This document shows positions 28,917-36,409 of a DNA stretch of 64,000 bases, piece by piece. How positions within the stretch are numbered: position 1 is the first letter of the stretch; each line of letters starts with the position of its first letter. Source of the stretch: Paraburkholderia kururiensis (lineage in GTDB: Bacteria > Pseudomonadota > Gammaproteobacteria > Burkholderiales > Burkholderiaceae). Both the position numbers and the translations under genes were made by a program. Where the stretch lies: the NCBI RefSeq assembly GCF_034424375.1, contig NZ_CP139965.1:620001-684000 (forward strand). The letters run 5' to 3'. Below the pieces are notes generated by a model, which was not told where the DNA came from, searched no databases, and was given only the letters and a program-made list of their open reading frames with translations.

Positions 28917-29459
28917 CTATTCCGGTTGGGTACGGGCCGTGGCCTTGCGCGGTGCCTTGGCCGCGATGCGCGCGGTGCGCGAAGTCACGGCTGGAGCCGC
29001 GGACGACGGCCGCGGCACGCCGCGTGCGCGTATCGCGCTGATGTCCACGGCGCGCAATGCGGGCCCGGCCATATCGGCAAGCGACACCTGCCGCAGCGCC
29101 TCGAATATCACGCGATTGATGCGTTGCCAGTTCGCACGCGCCCCGCACATGGCTTCCTGCTCGCACTGCCCCGGCACGGCGCTGCATTCCGTCATGCCGA
29201 ACGGGCCATCCACGGCGGTGATGATGTCCGCGAGCGTGATGCGATCTGCGGCGCGCGGCAGCAGATAGCCGCCGCTCACGCCGCGCAGCGAAACCGCCAT
29301 GCCGCCGCGCGCCAGAATTTTCATGACCTTCGATACGGTGGGCGCGGGAATGCCGCACGCAGCAGCGAGACTGGCGGCGCTCTGTATCGTGTCCGGGTCG
29401 CGCGCCATCACGGTCAACATGACGGTGGCGTAGTCCGCCAGCTTGCTCATTCGCAGCAT
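28917..29459 (-). CDS. Rrf2 family SUF operon regulator
   Basis: 180 residues. An N-terminal winged helix (MLRMSKLADYATVMLTVMA, then LAAACGIPAPTVSKVMKILARGG) and the three-cysteine loop CSAVPGQCEQEAMC, which in IscR-type proteins binds [2Fe-2S]. The C-terminal 40 residues are Ala/Arg/Lys-rich and disordered, which is longer than in IscR. As first gene of the SUF operon it is probably its iron-sulfur-sensing repressor or activator. Confidence 0.88.
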   Translation of the reverse strand: MLRMSKLADYATVMLTVMARDPDTIQSAASLAAACGIPAPTVSKVMKILARGGMAVSLRGVSGGYLLPRAADRITLADIITAVDGPFGMTECSAVPGQCEQEAMCGARANWQRINRVIFEALRQVSLADMAGPALRAVDISAIRARGVPRPSSAAPAVTSRTARIAAKAPRKATARTQPE

Positions 29460-29478
29460 TGAGATGCCTCCGCAAACG

Positions 29479-29521
29479 CGTACGGAACCGCGTACTAATC
29501 CGTACTAAAACAGTCCTGTTT
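29479..29521 (-). promoter_or_regulatory. Operator-like repeats upstream of the SUF operon
   Basis: Plus-strand view: CGTACGG at 29479, then CGTACTAATC and CGTACTAAAA back to back (29491-29510, one helical turn apart), running into the dyad AAACAG-TC-CTGTTT (29508-29521). These lie 20-60 bases before the regulator start, where an Rrf2 protein would bind to self-regulate. I do not see a confident sigma-70 -35/-10 pair. Confidence 0.5.
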
Positions 29522-29734
29522 AAAGGGTTATTGATCCGCGCGGTAAAGCGGAATAGCCCTTATTTCATGGTGGAATTGATGCGTGCGAGCGCACAGTGGA
29601 GCGCGCCGCAACAACGAGATTCATTCTAGACCCGTATGCATAACCCTGTTACATGCATGGGTCTCGCCGCGCGTGGGCGTGGGCGGGGATGTGAGCGTAT
29701 GCGAGTGCGTGGGTCTGCGTGAACGCGGACCTTG
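29522..29734. other. Non-coding gap between the SUF operon and the RRM-like gene
   Basis: No reading frame worth reporting. The stretch nearest 29522 should hold the SUF promoter -35 region; the part near 29660-29730 is GT-rich (GCGTGGGCGTGGGCGGGG) with no recognised element. Confidence 0.4.
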
Positions 29735-29765
29735 AAAACGTGCTGCCGCACAGAGCGGCAGCACG
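29735..29765 (-). terminator. Rho-independent terminator of the RRM-like gene
   Basis: CGTGCTGCCGC (29739-29749) and GCGGCAGCACG (29755-29765) form a perfect 11-bp stem with a 5-base loop. On the minus strand it is followed by TTTTC, ten bases after the stop of the RRM-like gene. Confidence 0.8.
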
Positions 29766-29775
29766 GCACGACCGC

Positions 29776-30030
29776 TCAGTCCGGCCTCTCGGTGAGAATC
29801 TGCAGGTTGATGGTGTGGTTCTTCCAGTAGACGTTCTGCACGCGTTCCTGGAGCAGACGCAGTGCCTCATGCGACAAATCGCCGAACGTGATGAGCGCCG
29901 ACGGCATATTGCCCGTGCCGCTGAGGCGTTCTATCGCAGTGAAAGGGGGAAAGCCGTAGCGTTGCAGGAATTCGGAGATTTCCTCGTCCGGCACGCTGTC
30001 TTCGACGTTACTGAGCAGGATTTCGGCCAT
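29776..30030 (-). CDS. Small RNA-recognition-motif-like protein
   Basis: 84 residues, no signal peptide. The pattern ILLSNVEDSVPDEEISEFLQRYGFP, then a TAIERLSGTG turn, then SALITFGDLSHEALRLLQERVQNVYWKNHTINLQIL reads as one beta-alpha-beta-beta-alpha-beta unit, that is, an RRM with N(V/L)xxxV and AxxTF-like RNP strands. The RNP aromatic residues are not all present, so RNA binding is a family-level guess. Monocistronic, with its own terminator. Confidence 0.65.
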   Translation of the reverse strand: MAEILLSNVEDSVPDEEISEFLQRYGFPPFTAIERLSGTGNMPSALITFGDLSHEALRLLQERVQNVYWKNHTINLQILTERPD

Positions 30031-30300
30031 GATGTGTCCCTCTTGTACGCCCGGCGCGCGCGGTGTTGCGCAAGCACCTCGTGAAAGTGTGCGCCCATGA
30101 TGGACGGCACGCAGCGTGCAGTCAATTGCGCCCGCCTTCGGGCCGCGTCGGCTGGCGCGCCGCGCGTCGACTTGTCGCGCGAAGGGCGGCCGTTCGCATC
30201 GCGCGATTGCACGCTCCGCCGCGCGAAGCGGCGACACGGCGGCCAAGACGTGCAGTGCTAGACTCGACGTCCCACCGGCGCAAGCCACGGAGGAGACCTC

Positions 30301-30732
30301 ATGCAAGCACTCAATCCCTATTTGCTGTTCGACGGCAACTGTGCACAGGCGCTGCGTTTCTACCAGCACACGCTGGGTGGCGAACTGGAAGCGATGATGA
30401 CCTACGCGGACGCGCCCGATACCACCGATTGCGAGAACTTCGCACCAGGCACGAGCGAGCGCATCCTGCATGCCCGCCTCGTGCTGGACGGCGGTGCCGT
30501 TCTGATGGCATCGGACTGCCCGGTCGGCCATCCCTACGACGGCATGAAAGGCTTCCGTCTCTCGCTCACCTACGCCACCGTCGCGGAAGCGCAGCACGTA
30601 TTCGCGGCGCTCTCGGAAAACGGCAACGTCGTCATGCCGTTGCAAAAGACGTTCTGGGCCGAAGTGTTCGGCATGGTGGCGGATCGCTTCGGCACACCGT
30701 GGATGATCGCGGGCGATGTCGTACAAGGCTAG
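30301..30732 (+). CDS. VOC-superfamily (PhnB/glyoxalase-like) protein
   Basis: 143 residues. LNPYLLFDGNCAQALRFYQHTLGGELEAMMTY is the PhnB-like start, and the second repeat ends in TFWAEVFGMVADRFGTPWMIAG. These paired beta-alpha-beta-beta-beta modules are metal or ligand binding; many members are of unknown substrate. It is followed 15 bases later by a DHA2 efflux pump, with which it may form an operon. Confidence 0.82.
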   Translation: MQALNPYLLFDGNCAQALRFYQHTLGGELEAMMTYADAPDTTDCENFAPGTSERILHARLVLDGGAVLMASDCPVGHPYDGMKGFRLSLTYATVAEAQHVFAALSENGNVVMPLQKTFWAEVFGMVADRFGTPWMIAGDVVQG

Positions 30733-30747
30733 CCAGGAGCCCAACCA

Positions 30748-32226
30748 ATGACGCATAACATCGAAGACCGCAAACGGTGGCTCGCACTGGTTGTGCTCTG
30801 CCTCGGCGTGCTGATGATCGTGCTGGACAGCACCATCGTGAACGTGGCGTTGCCTTCCATCGCCGCAGATCTGGGCTTCAGCGAGACCTCCCTTGTATGG
30901 GTGGTGAACGGCTACATGCTGACGTTTGGCGGCTTCCTGCTGCTGGGCGGACGGCTGGGCGACCTCTACGGACACCGCAAGCTGTTCCTCGGCGGCATCA
31001 CGTTGTTCACGCTCGCCTCGCTTGCATGCGGCATCGCGAACTCGCAGGCGATGCTGGTCTGCGCGCGCGCCGTGCAAGGGCTGGGCGGTGCCGTGGTATC
31101 CGCCGTGTCGCTCTCGCTCATCATGAATCTCTTCATCGAGCCGGGCGAGCGCGCGAAGGCGATGGGCGTGTATGGCTTCGTGTGCGCAGGCGGCGGCAGC
31201 ATCGGCGTGTTGCTGGGCGGTCTGCTCACGAACGTGCTCAGCTGGCACTGGATCTTTCTCGTGAATCTGCCCATCGGCATCGCGGTCTACGCGCTGTGTC
31301 TCGCGTTGATTCCGGCGGGCCGCGGGCATGCGCACGGTGAGCGGCTCGATGTGAGCGGCGCTGTGACCGTGACGGCCGCGTTGATGCTCGCGGTCTACGC
31401 CATCGTCAACGGCAACGAAGCGGGCTGGACTTCGACGCAGACGTTGGGCCTGCTCGGCGCAGCCGTGGTGCTGCTTGCGGCATTTCTCGTCATCGAGTCT
31501 CGCGTGCAGCATCCGCTCATGCCGCTCGGCCTGTTCCGGCTGCGCAGCATCGCGGTGGCCAATGTGGTGGGCGTGATGTGGGCCGCAGCCATGTTCGCGT
31601 GGTTCTTCATTTCGGCGCTGTATCTGCAGCGCGTGCTCAACTACCGCCCGCTGGGCGTGGGGCTGGCGTTTCTGCCCGCCAATCTCATCATGGGCAGCTT
31701 TTCGCTGGGGCTTTCCGCGCGCATCGTGATGCGCTTCGGCATTCGCGCGCCGCTTGCGGCAGGGTTGCTGCTTGCCGCCGCGGGTTTGCTGCTGTTCGCG
31801 CGCGCGCCGGCGGACGGCCACTTCGTCATGGACGTGCTGCCCGGCATGATGCTGCTCGGCTTCGGCGCCGGCATCGCGTTCAATCCCGTGTTGCTCGCGG
31901 CCATGAGCGAAGTGAAGCCCAGCGAATCGGGCCTTGCGTCCGGCATGGTGAACACGGCATTCATGATGGGCGGCGCATTGGGACTGGCGATTCTCGCGAG
32001 CCTCGCGGCGGCGCGCACGTCGTCGCTTGCGCAGGCGGGGGCCGACACCGTGACGGCGCTGAACGGCGGCTATCACGTCGCGTTCATGTTCGGCGGCGCG
32101 CTCGCCGCGGCAGCGGCGTTGATCGGTGCCACGCTGCTCAAGCGCACCATGCAGCCGCCTGCGCAGGACGAAGGGCAAGCATCGCCTCAACATTCGGAAG
32201 CGGGAAGCGAAGCGCCCAACGCGTGA
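30748..32226 (+). CDS. MFS drug-efflux transporter, DHA2 (EmrB/QacA) family
   Basis: 492 residues, 14 predicted membrane segments. Motif D LDSTIVNVALPSI in helix 1, motif A GGRLGDLYGHRKLF after helix 2, and motif C-like VCAGGGSIGVLLGG in helix 5. This is the H+-coupled efflux layout with 14 helices. The last ~30 residues are hydrophilic. No adaptor (EmrA) or outer-membrane partner is adjacent, so it probably works alone in the inner membrane. Confidence 0.88.
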   Translation: MTHNIEDRKRWLALVVLCLGVLMIVLDSTIVNVALPSIAADLGFSETSLVWVVNGYMLTFGGFLLLGGRLGDLYGHRKLFLGGITLFTLASLACGIANSQAMLVCARAVQGLGGAVVSAVSLSLIMNLFIEPGERAKAMGVYGFVCAGGGSIGVLLGGLLTNVLSWHWIFLVNLPIGIAVYALCLALIPAGRGHAHGERLDVSGAVTVTAALMLAVYAIVNGNEAGWTSTQTLGLLGAAVVLLAAFLVIESRVQHPLMPLGLFRLRSIAVANVVGVMWAAAMFAWFFISALYLQRVLNYRPLGVGLAFLPANLIMGSFSLGLSARIVMRFGIRAPLAAGLLLAAAGLLLFARAPADGHFVMDVLPGMMLLGFGAGIAFNPVLLAAMSEVKPSESGLASGMVNTAFMMGGALGLAILASLAAARTSSLAQAGADTVTALNGGYHVAFMFGGALAAAAALIGATLLKRTMQPPAQDEGQASPQHSEAGSEAPNA

Positions 32227-32280
32227 CGGGCTGCGTCGTTAAAGCCCGCGTAGAAGCCGCAACACGCGGCGCGTTATGGC

Positions 32281-32319
32281 AGCGCAAGCGCCGATGCCAT
32301 CAAGGCCGGCGCTTGCGCT
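32281..32319. terminator. Hairpin between converging genes
   Basis: AGCGCAAGCGCC (32281-32292) and GGCGCTTGCGCT (32308-32319) form a perfect 12-bp stem with a 15-base loop, lying between the converging efflux gene and the toxin-like gene. No clear T-run on either side, so termination is not certain. Confidence 0.5.
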
Positions 32320-32331
32320 TCCTGCTTCGCG

Positions 32332-35300
32332 TCAAGGCTGCGCGTTCGTATAGTCCGGATTCAGATGAATCCTGTTCTGGATGTTGGCGATAGAGCCCAC
32401 GCCCTGCGGATGATCGATCACATCGTCGGCATCCTCCACCGAAAGCCAGCCCACGATTGCCGAATTCGGAATGTGCGTTACGTTGACCTCGCCGCCCGTT
32501 TCGTCGGTGTTCTTGTAGCCGTTTTCCATGGTGATGCCGGCCATGTCGTACGCGTGCTCGGTGGGTGGAAGCCGGCGCGTGTCCACGATGTAGATGTACC
32601 CGTCGCGCTCGCCGCTGTTGCAGTAGGGCAGCGCATGCTCGATCTGCTTCGCCGTGGACACGCCCGATTGCCCCGTGGCGCCCTTGCCCGCTGCAAGGCC
32701 CTGCGCTTCCAGACGGTTCGCCGGAACGCTCAGGTCGTTGCGGCTGCGAAACCCGCCATCGTTTCTGATCTGCTGCGGCGGGCGTGAATCGCCGCGGAAA
32801 ACGAGGCCTTGAAATTCGAAGAGCCGGTTTCGATCGGCAAGCAGATCGGAGCGGCCCGTTTCCACCACCGTGCCCACTTGCCGGCCACCCGTCACGAAAC
32901 GATGCAGGTCGTCGTGCGTGTGGATCGGGGTGTCGGCAGGCGGCTGCGTGCGCGTGTCCGATACGGTGCTCGCCGATAACGACGAAGCTGACGACGAGGA
33001 CGACGAAGCCGAAGTCGAGCGGCTCAACATGGGACTGCCAGCGGAACGCTCCGCCGGCGACATACCCAGTTCCGCGAACACGCTCTGCGTGAAGGCCCCT
33101 TCTTCCTCGAGCGCGGGCATGGGCACCTGCGGCGGTTCCGGCGACACGCGCATTCTGAGCCGCTCCGCGTCGCCGCCGTGCAGCGCGAATGTGCGGCCCG
33201 TCTGCCCGTCGTAGCAGAGCACAGCGGCCACCGGCGCACGAGCGTTGTCGCGGCCCGCGCCCACGCGTTCGGCTTGGCCCTGTCCCGACGCGTTCACGAT
33301 CTTCACCGTCGCGCCCGGCTTGCCGAACACCTGGCCCGCAATGCGCACGATGGCGTCGCGATGCTGCGTGACGTCCACGTGCGCGCCAGGCTGCCCCTGC
33401 GTGACCTCCGCAATCACGCGGCGCCGCGCGTCCATCACCTTGCGCTGCATCGCGCTGGACGACGAATCGGTCTTGCCCGACATGTGCTGATACAGCGCGT
33501 GCAGCATCGAATCGAGGCCCGGCGTGCCGGCGTTGTCGATCACGTTGATGCCCGCGCGCTCCAGGTTGTGGCGCCACGTGAGCGGCTCGCGCGCGTCGGC
33601 CTCGTGTTGCGGCATGTGGTCCACTGCCTGCGCCGCCGCGTCGCGTCCGCCCTGATCGAGCATCTGCGTGGAAAAGCGGCGCCGCAGGTTCTCGCCGAAC
33701 AGGTGGCCTTCCAGCCACGTCGCCGCGTCTTGCTTGCCCATGCCTTGAAGCTGCGCGATCTCCGTTTCGCTGAAGCGAAAATCGCGCAGCATGTTGCGCG
33801 CGGCAATGGCGCGGTCGCCTCCGCCGAACAGGTCGGCGGTGAAAAGCCGCGTGGCAAACGACGGATTGTCGCGAGCGAAACGCTGTTGCAGATCGCGCGC
33901 AATGTCCTGCTCAGGCTGGCCCACGTAACGCGCCTTGTTTTCGAGGCCCACGTCCACAATCGCGGTGCCTTTCGAAAGCTGGCGGGCGAGCGTATCGATG
34001 CCCGCGGCGGGGTTGTACGACACGTCGTCGACGAGGTGCTTCTTCAATGCGTCAAACGTGGCGTCCGGCTCGGACAGGTGATGGATGCAGGCGAGCGTAC
34101 CGTTCCCGCTCGACGCCGCTTCGTTCGCAATGAAGTGCAGCGCGTTCTGCTGCTGCGCATCCGTACCCAGCCCGGCGCTTTCTTCGGAGAGCACGCGCAG
34201 CGCGATCAGCACGTTTGCCTCCGGGTTCTTCTCTGCGAGGAACGCGCGCGCTTCGGCGCCCTTGCCGTCGCGCTCCAGCGTCTGCACCTTGCGGATATCG
34301 GCATCGCCGAGCTTGAGTTCGTCGCGCAGAAACTGCTGCGGATGACGCAACCGGCTCGTCTGCGCGCCGCCCGCCACGATACGTTCGTGCACCTGCGGCA
34401 ACGCGCGCAGCAACGCTTCTTCGCGCATCGCGGCATTCACAGGCTTCGCGTTCTGCGAGTTGATCTCGCCCACCACGCCACGCCGCCCCGCATAAGCGAG
34501 ATAGAACGGACTCAGCACGGCACGCGTCGCGCTGATGCCGGCCGCGGCGCCCGGGTTCACGGCGAGCTCGGCCACGCCCGCAGCCGCATTCACCACGCCG
34601 TAGCCCACCTGAATCTTCGCGTGGCGCTTTTCTTCCTTGAGCGTGCTGAGCGTGTTGTCCTGATGCGCGAGGATGTGCGTGCGCATCGTATCGACGGGCG
34701 CCGGTTGCAGGTGCGTGCGGCCCGTTTGCAACGGCAGCACCTTCTGGTTGTAGCGCACCTTCATCGCGTCGAGGCGGTCCAGACTCGCGCCGCTCGCGAA
34801 CTGCCTGATGAGCGCGGCGCGAATGTCGGAGCGTTGATGCTTCGTGGTGGGCAGCGTAGCGTCGCTCTTCCAGAAGCGCCACGAGCCGAAATGCAGCGTG
34901 GATTGCAGACGCGTTTTCTCCTCGGGCGAGAGCGCCTTATAGCGCGCAACGAACGCGGCCTGCTGCCCCGACGCGGCGATCGCCTTCAACGTATTCGGGC
35001 TGAACTGGCTCGCATCGACGCCGGCTTCCTGCATGGTTCGCTGAAGTGCCACCACGTCGGGCGATGTCTTCGCACCCAAGGCCTCGTTGCGCACGGTCTT
35101 GAGTTCATCGAAGAGCGCGGCCGTGCGGCCCGGCCGCACGTCTTTCGAGATGAACGCGTCGATCACTTCTTCGCGCGCCGCGCGACGCATGCTGGCCGTG
35201 TTGAGATTCGTGGTGCGCCCCATGTTGAGCACTTTCATCGCGATCTGTTCGCCGGGAAAGTGGAGCACCTTCGCGAGACGCTGCTGGCCGATGGCGCCCA

Positions 35301-36243
35301 GCGCCGCGAAGTTGTCGACGAAGCGTTGCACCTCGGCGTCGCTGCGCGTGCGCAGAATCGAATAGACGTTGGGGCTCAGATGCCCCGACGCAAAGGCATC
35401 GTCCAGCTTGCGCATGGCTTCGCTTTGCGAGTCCGTGCGCGCACTGGGCGGATTCAGAACCGACGAACGCAGCGCCTGCGTGCGATCCACGCCGCGGTCC
35501 ACCTTCGCGCTTTGCAGCGCGCCCGTGGCGAGATACATGGCGCCCGAAGGAATGGCGAGCGCGCCGTCGGCCGTCACCGATGCCGCCTTGTCGCCGTACA
35601 TGGAGTGGCCCGGATGCGCTGCCGTGTAGATGCGCCCCGCCAGCCCAGCGGACCCAAGGCCCACGTCGCGAATCGCCCCGGGCGTGGCGCGCACCAGATT
35701 GCCGCGCGCCTGGTTGAGCGCCGTGGAGGCGTCGCGTCCCTCCACGCTGCCGGGGGTTTCGGTCTTCGCCTTCTTGCTGGCGTCCGCGAGCTTGAACGCC
35801 TTGTTGCCGAAGCCGACTGCGGTGGCCGCAACGTCGAGCGCCGAAGGCAGCATGCCGATACCGTTGGCCGCCGCCGATGCCGCGGAGGTGGCGTGATTCG
35901 CGCCGCTGAACGTGCTGGCAAGCCCGGAGCCCGCGCCAATCGCGTTGCTGGCCGCCCATAGCTCGTAGCCCGCGGCGGCCGTGGGCGCGAGCACGGGGTC
36001 GGTCTTGGCGAGGCCGTTGCGTGTGGCATCCACCGCTTTGCCGCCCACGCGCTTCGCGCCGTTCGCGAGCGCGCCGAGGGTGGAGTGATTCGCCGCCGTG
36101 GTGGATGGCGTGGATTGAGCCGTGGGTTGGCCGTTGGCGTTCTGGCCGTTCGCGGGCGCATTGCCCGCGGTGTGGCCGGCGTTGGCGTCATCGGTGACAG
36201 TCGGGTTGGGGTGACCCGTGGAACCGGTGATGGGCGTCGACAT
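32332..36243 (-). CDS. Very large protein with C-terminal cholera/pertussis-like ADP-ribosyltransferase domain; candidate effector
   Basis: 1303 residues. The last ~155 residues match the toxin mono-ADP-ribosyltransferase layout. FRGDSRPPQQI supplies the Arg (R1150) seen as RADSRPP in cholera toxin and RYDSRPP in pertussis toxin. SGVSTAK supplies the Ser-Thr strand (S1196). GYIYIVDTRR is followed by TGGEVNVTHIPNSAIVGW, where E1252 aligns with the catalytic Glu, although the first Glu of the usual E-x-E pair is a Gly. Upstream is a Ser-rich linker (about 1074-1093) and a ~1070-residue region I cannot assign. That region has Ala/Gly-rich hydrophobic stretches (about 88-155 and 545-590). The N-terminus (about 1-55) is Ser/Thr/Asn/Gln-rich with no Sec signal, as in type III effectors. 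Base composition matches the neighbours. No immunity gene, secretion apparatus or chaperone is adjacent. Transfer of ADP-ribose to a host or rival protein is inferred. Confidence 0.72.
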   Translation of the reverse strand: MSTPITGSTGHPNPTVTDDANAGHTAGNAPANGQNANGQPTAQSTPSTTAANHSTLGALANGAKRVGGKAVDATRNGLAKTDPVLAPTAAAGYELWAASNAIGAGSGLASTFSGANHATSAASAAANGIGMLPSALDVAATAVGFGNKAFKLADASKKAKTETPGSVEGRDASTALNQARGNLVRATPGAIRDVGLGSAGLAGRIYTAAHPGHSMYGDKAASVTADGALAIPSGAMYLATGALQSAKVDRGVDRTQALRSSVLNPPSARTDSQSEAMRKLDDAFASGHLSPNVYSILRTRSDAEVQRFVDNFAALGAIGQQRLAKVLHFPGEQIAMKVLNMGRTTNLNTASMRRAAREEVIDAFISKDVRPGRTAALFDELKTVRNEALGAKTSPDVVALQRTMQEAGVDASQFSPNTLKAIAASGQQAAFVARYKALSPEEKTRLQSTLHFGSWRFWKSDATLPTTKHQRSDIRAALIRQFASGASLDRLDAMKVRYNQKVLPLQTGRTHLQPAPVDTMRTHILAHQDNTLSTLKEEKRHAKIQVGYGVVNAAAGVAELAVNPGAAAGISATRAVLSPFYLAYAGRRGVVGEINSQNAKPVNAAMREEALLRALPQVHERIVAGGAQTSRLRHPQQFLRDELKLGDADIRKVQTLERDGKGAEARAFLAEKNPEANVLIALRVLSEESAGLGTDAQQQNALHFIANEAASSGNGTLACIHHLSEPDATFDALKKHLVDDVSYNPAAGIDTLARQLSKGTAIVDVGLENKARYVGQPEQDIARDLQQRFARDNPSFATRLFTADLFGGGDRAIAARNMLRDFRFSETEIAQLQGMGKQDAATWLEGHLFGENLRRRFSTQMLDQGGRDAAAQAVDHMPQHEADAREPLTWRHNLERAGINVIDNAGTPGLDSMLHALYQHMSGKTDSSSSAMQRKVMDARRRVIAEVTQGQPGAHVDVTQHRDAIVRIAGQVFGKPGATVKIVNASGQGQAERVGAGRDNARAPVAAVLCYDGQTGRTFALHGGDAERLRMRVSPEPPQVPMPALEEEGAFTQSVFAELGMSPAERSAGSPMLSRSTSASSSSSSASSLSASTVSDTRTQPPADTPIHTHDDLHRFVTGGRQVGTVVETGRSDLLADRNRLFEFQGLVFRGDSRPPQQIRNDGGFRSRNDLSVPANRLEAQGLAAGKGATGQSGVSTAKQIEHALPYCNSGERDGYIYIVDTRRLPPTEHAYDMAGITMENGYKNTDETGGEVNVTHIPNSAIVGWLSVEDADDVIDHPQGVGSIANIQNRIHLNPDYTNAQP

Positions 36244-36254
36244 TGCGCGTTCTC

Positions 36255-36318
36255 CTGCAAGGCAAGGTCCGGCACAGGCCGGACCGGCAGGCGCCCCGAA
36301 CGGCGCCTGACCTTGCAG
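36255..36318 (-). promoter_or_regulatory. Three-way-junction RNA fold in the leader of the toxin-like gene
   Basis: Outer stem CTGCAAGG (36255-36262) with CCTTGCAG (36311-36318). Inside it are two perfect hairpins: GGTCCGGC/GCCGGACC (36266-36273, 36278-36285) and CAGGCGCC/GGCGCCTG (36288-36295, 36302-36309). All stems are 8 bp and nearly contiguous. In the transcript the 3' strand of the outer stem ends within CAGGAGAA, the ribosome-binding site of the gene, so folding could hold back translation. Not followed by a T-run. Confidence 0.6.
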
Positions 36319-36354
36319 TACAGCGCAACGGAAATACCGGGCTCGCGCGGGGCC

Positions 36355-36378
36355 GGAACTTGCGTCGCGTCACGCGAA
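36355..36378 (-). promoter_or_regulatory. hrpII-box-like element upstream of the toxin-like gene
   Basis: On the minus strand TTCG (complement of 36375-36378) is followed after exactly 16 bases by TTCC (complement of 36355-36358). The Burkholderia/Ralstonia HrpB box is TTCG-N16-TTCG, so one base is off. A short element like this can occur by chance; I do not see a matching -10 at the expected distance. Confidence 0.3.
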
Positions 36379-36409
36379 GCTAACGGCGCAATGAGCCCGC
36401 ACTCGCTCG

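Noticed and set aside
33178..35961. A 927-residue open frame on the plus strand opposite the toxin-like gene
   Set aside because: It is the antisense shadow of a long GC-rich gene: Arg/His/Ala-rich with no domain, no ribosome site, while the minus-strand protein has clear motifs.
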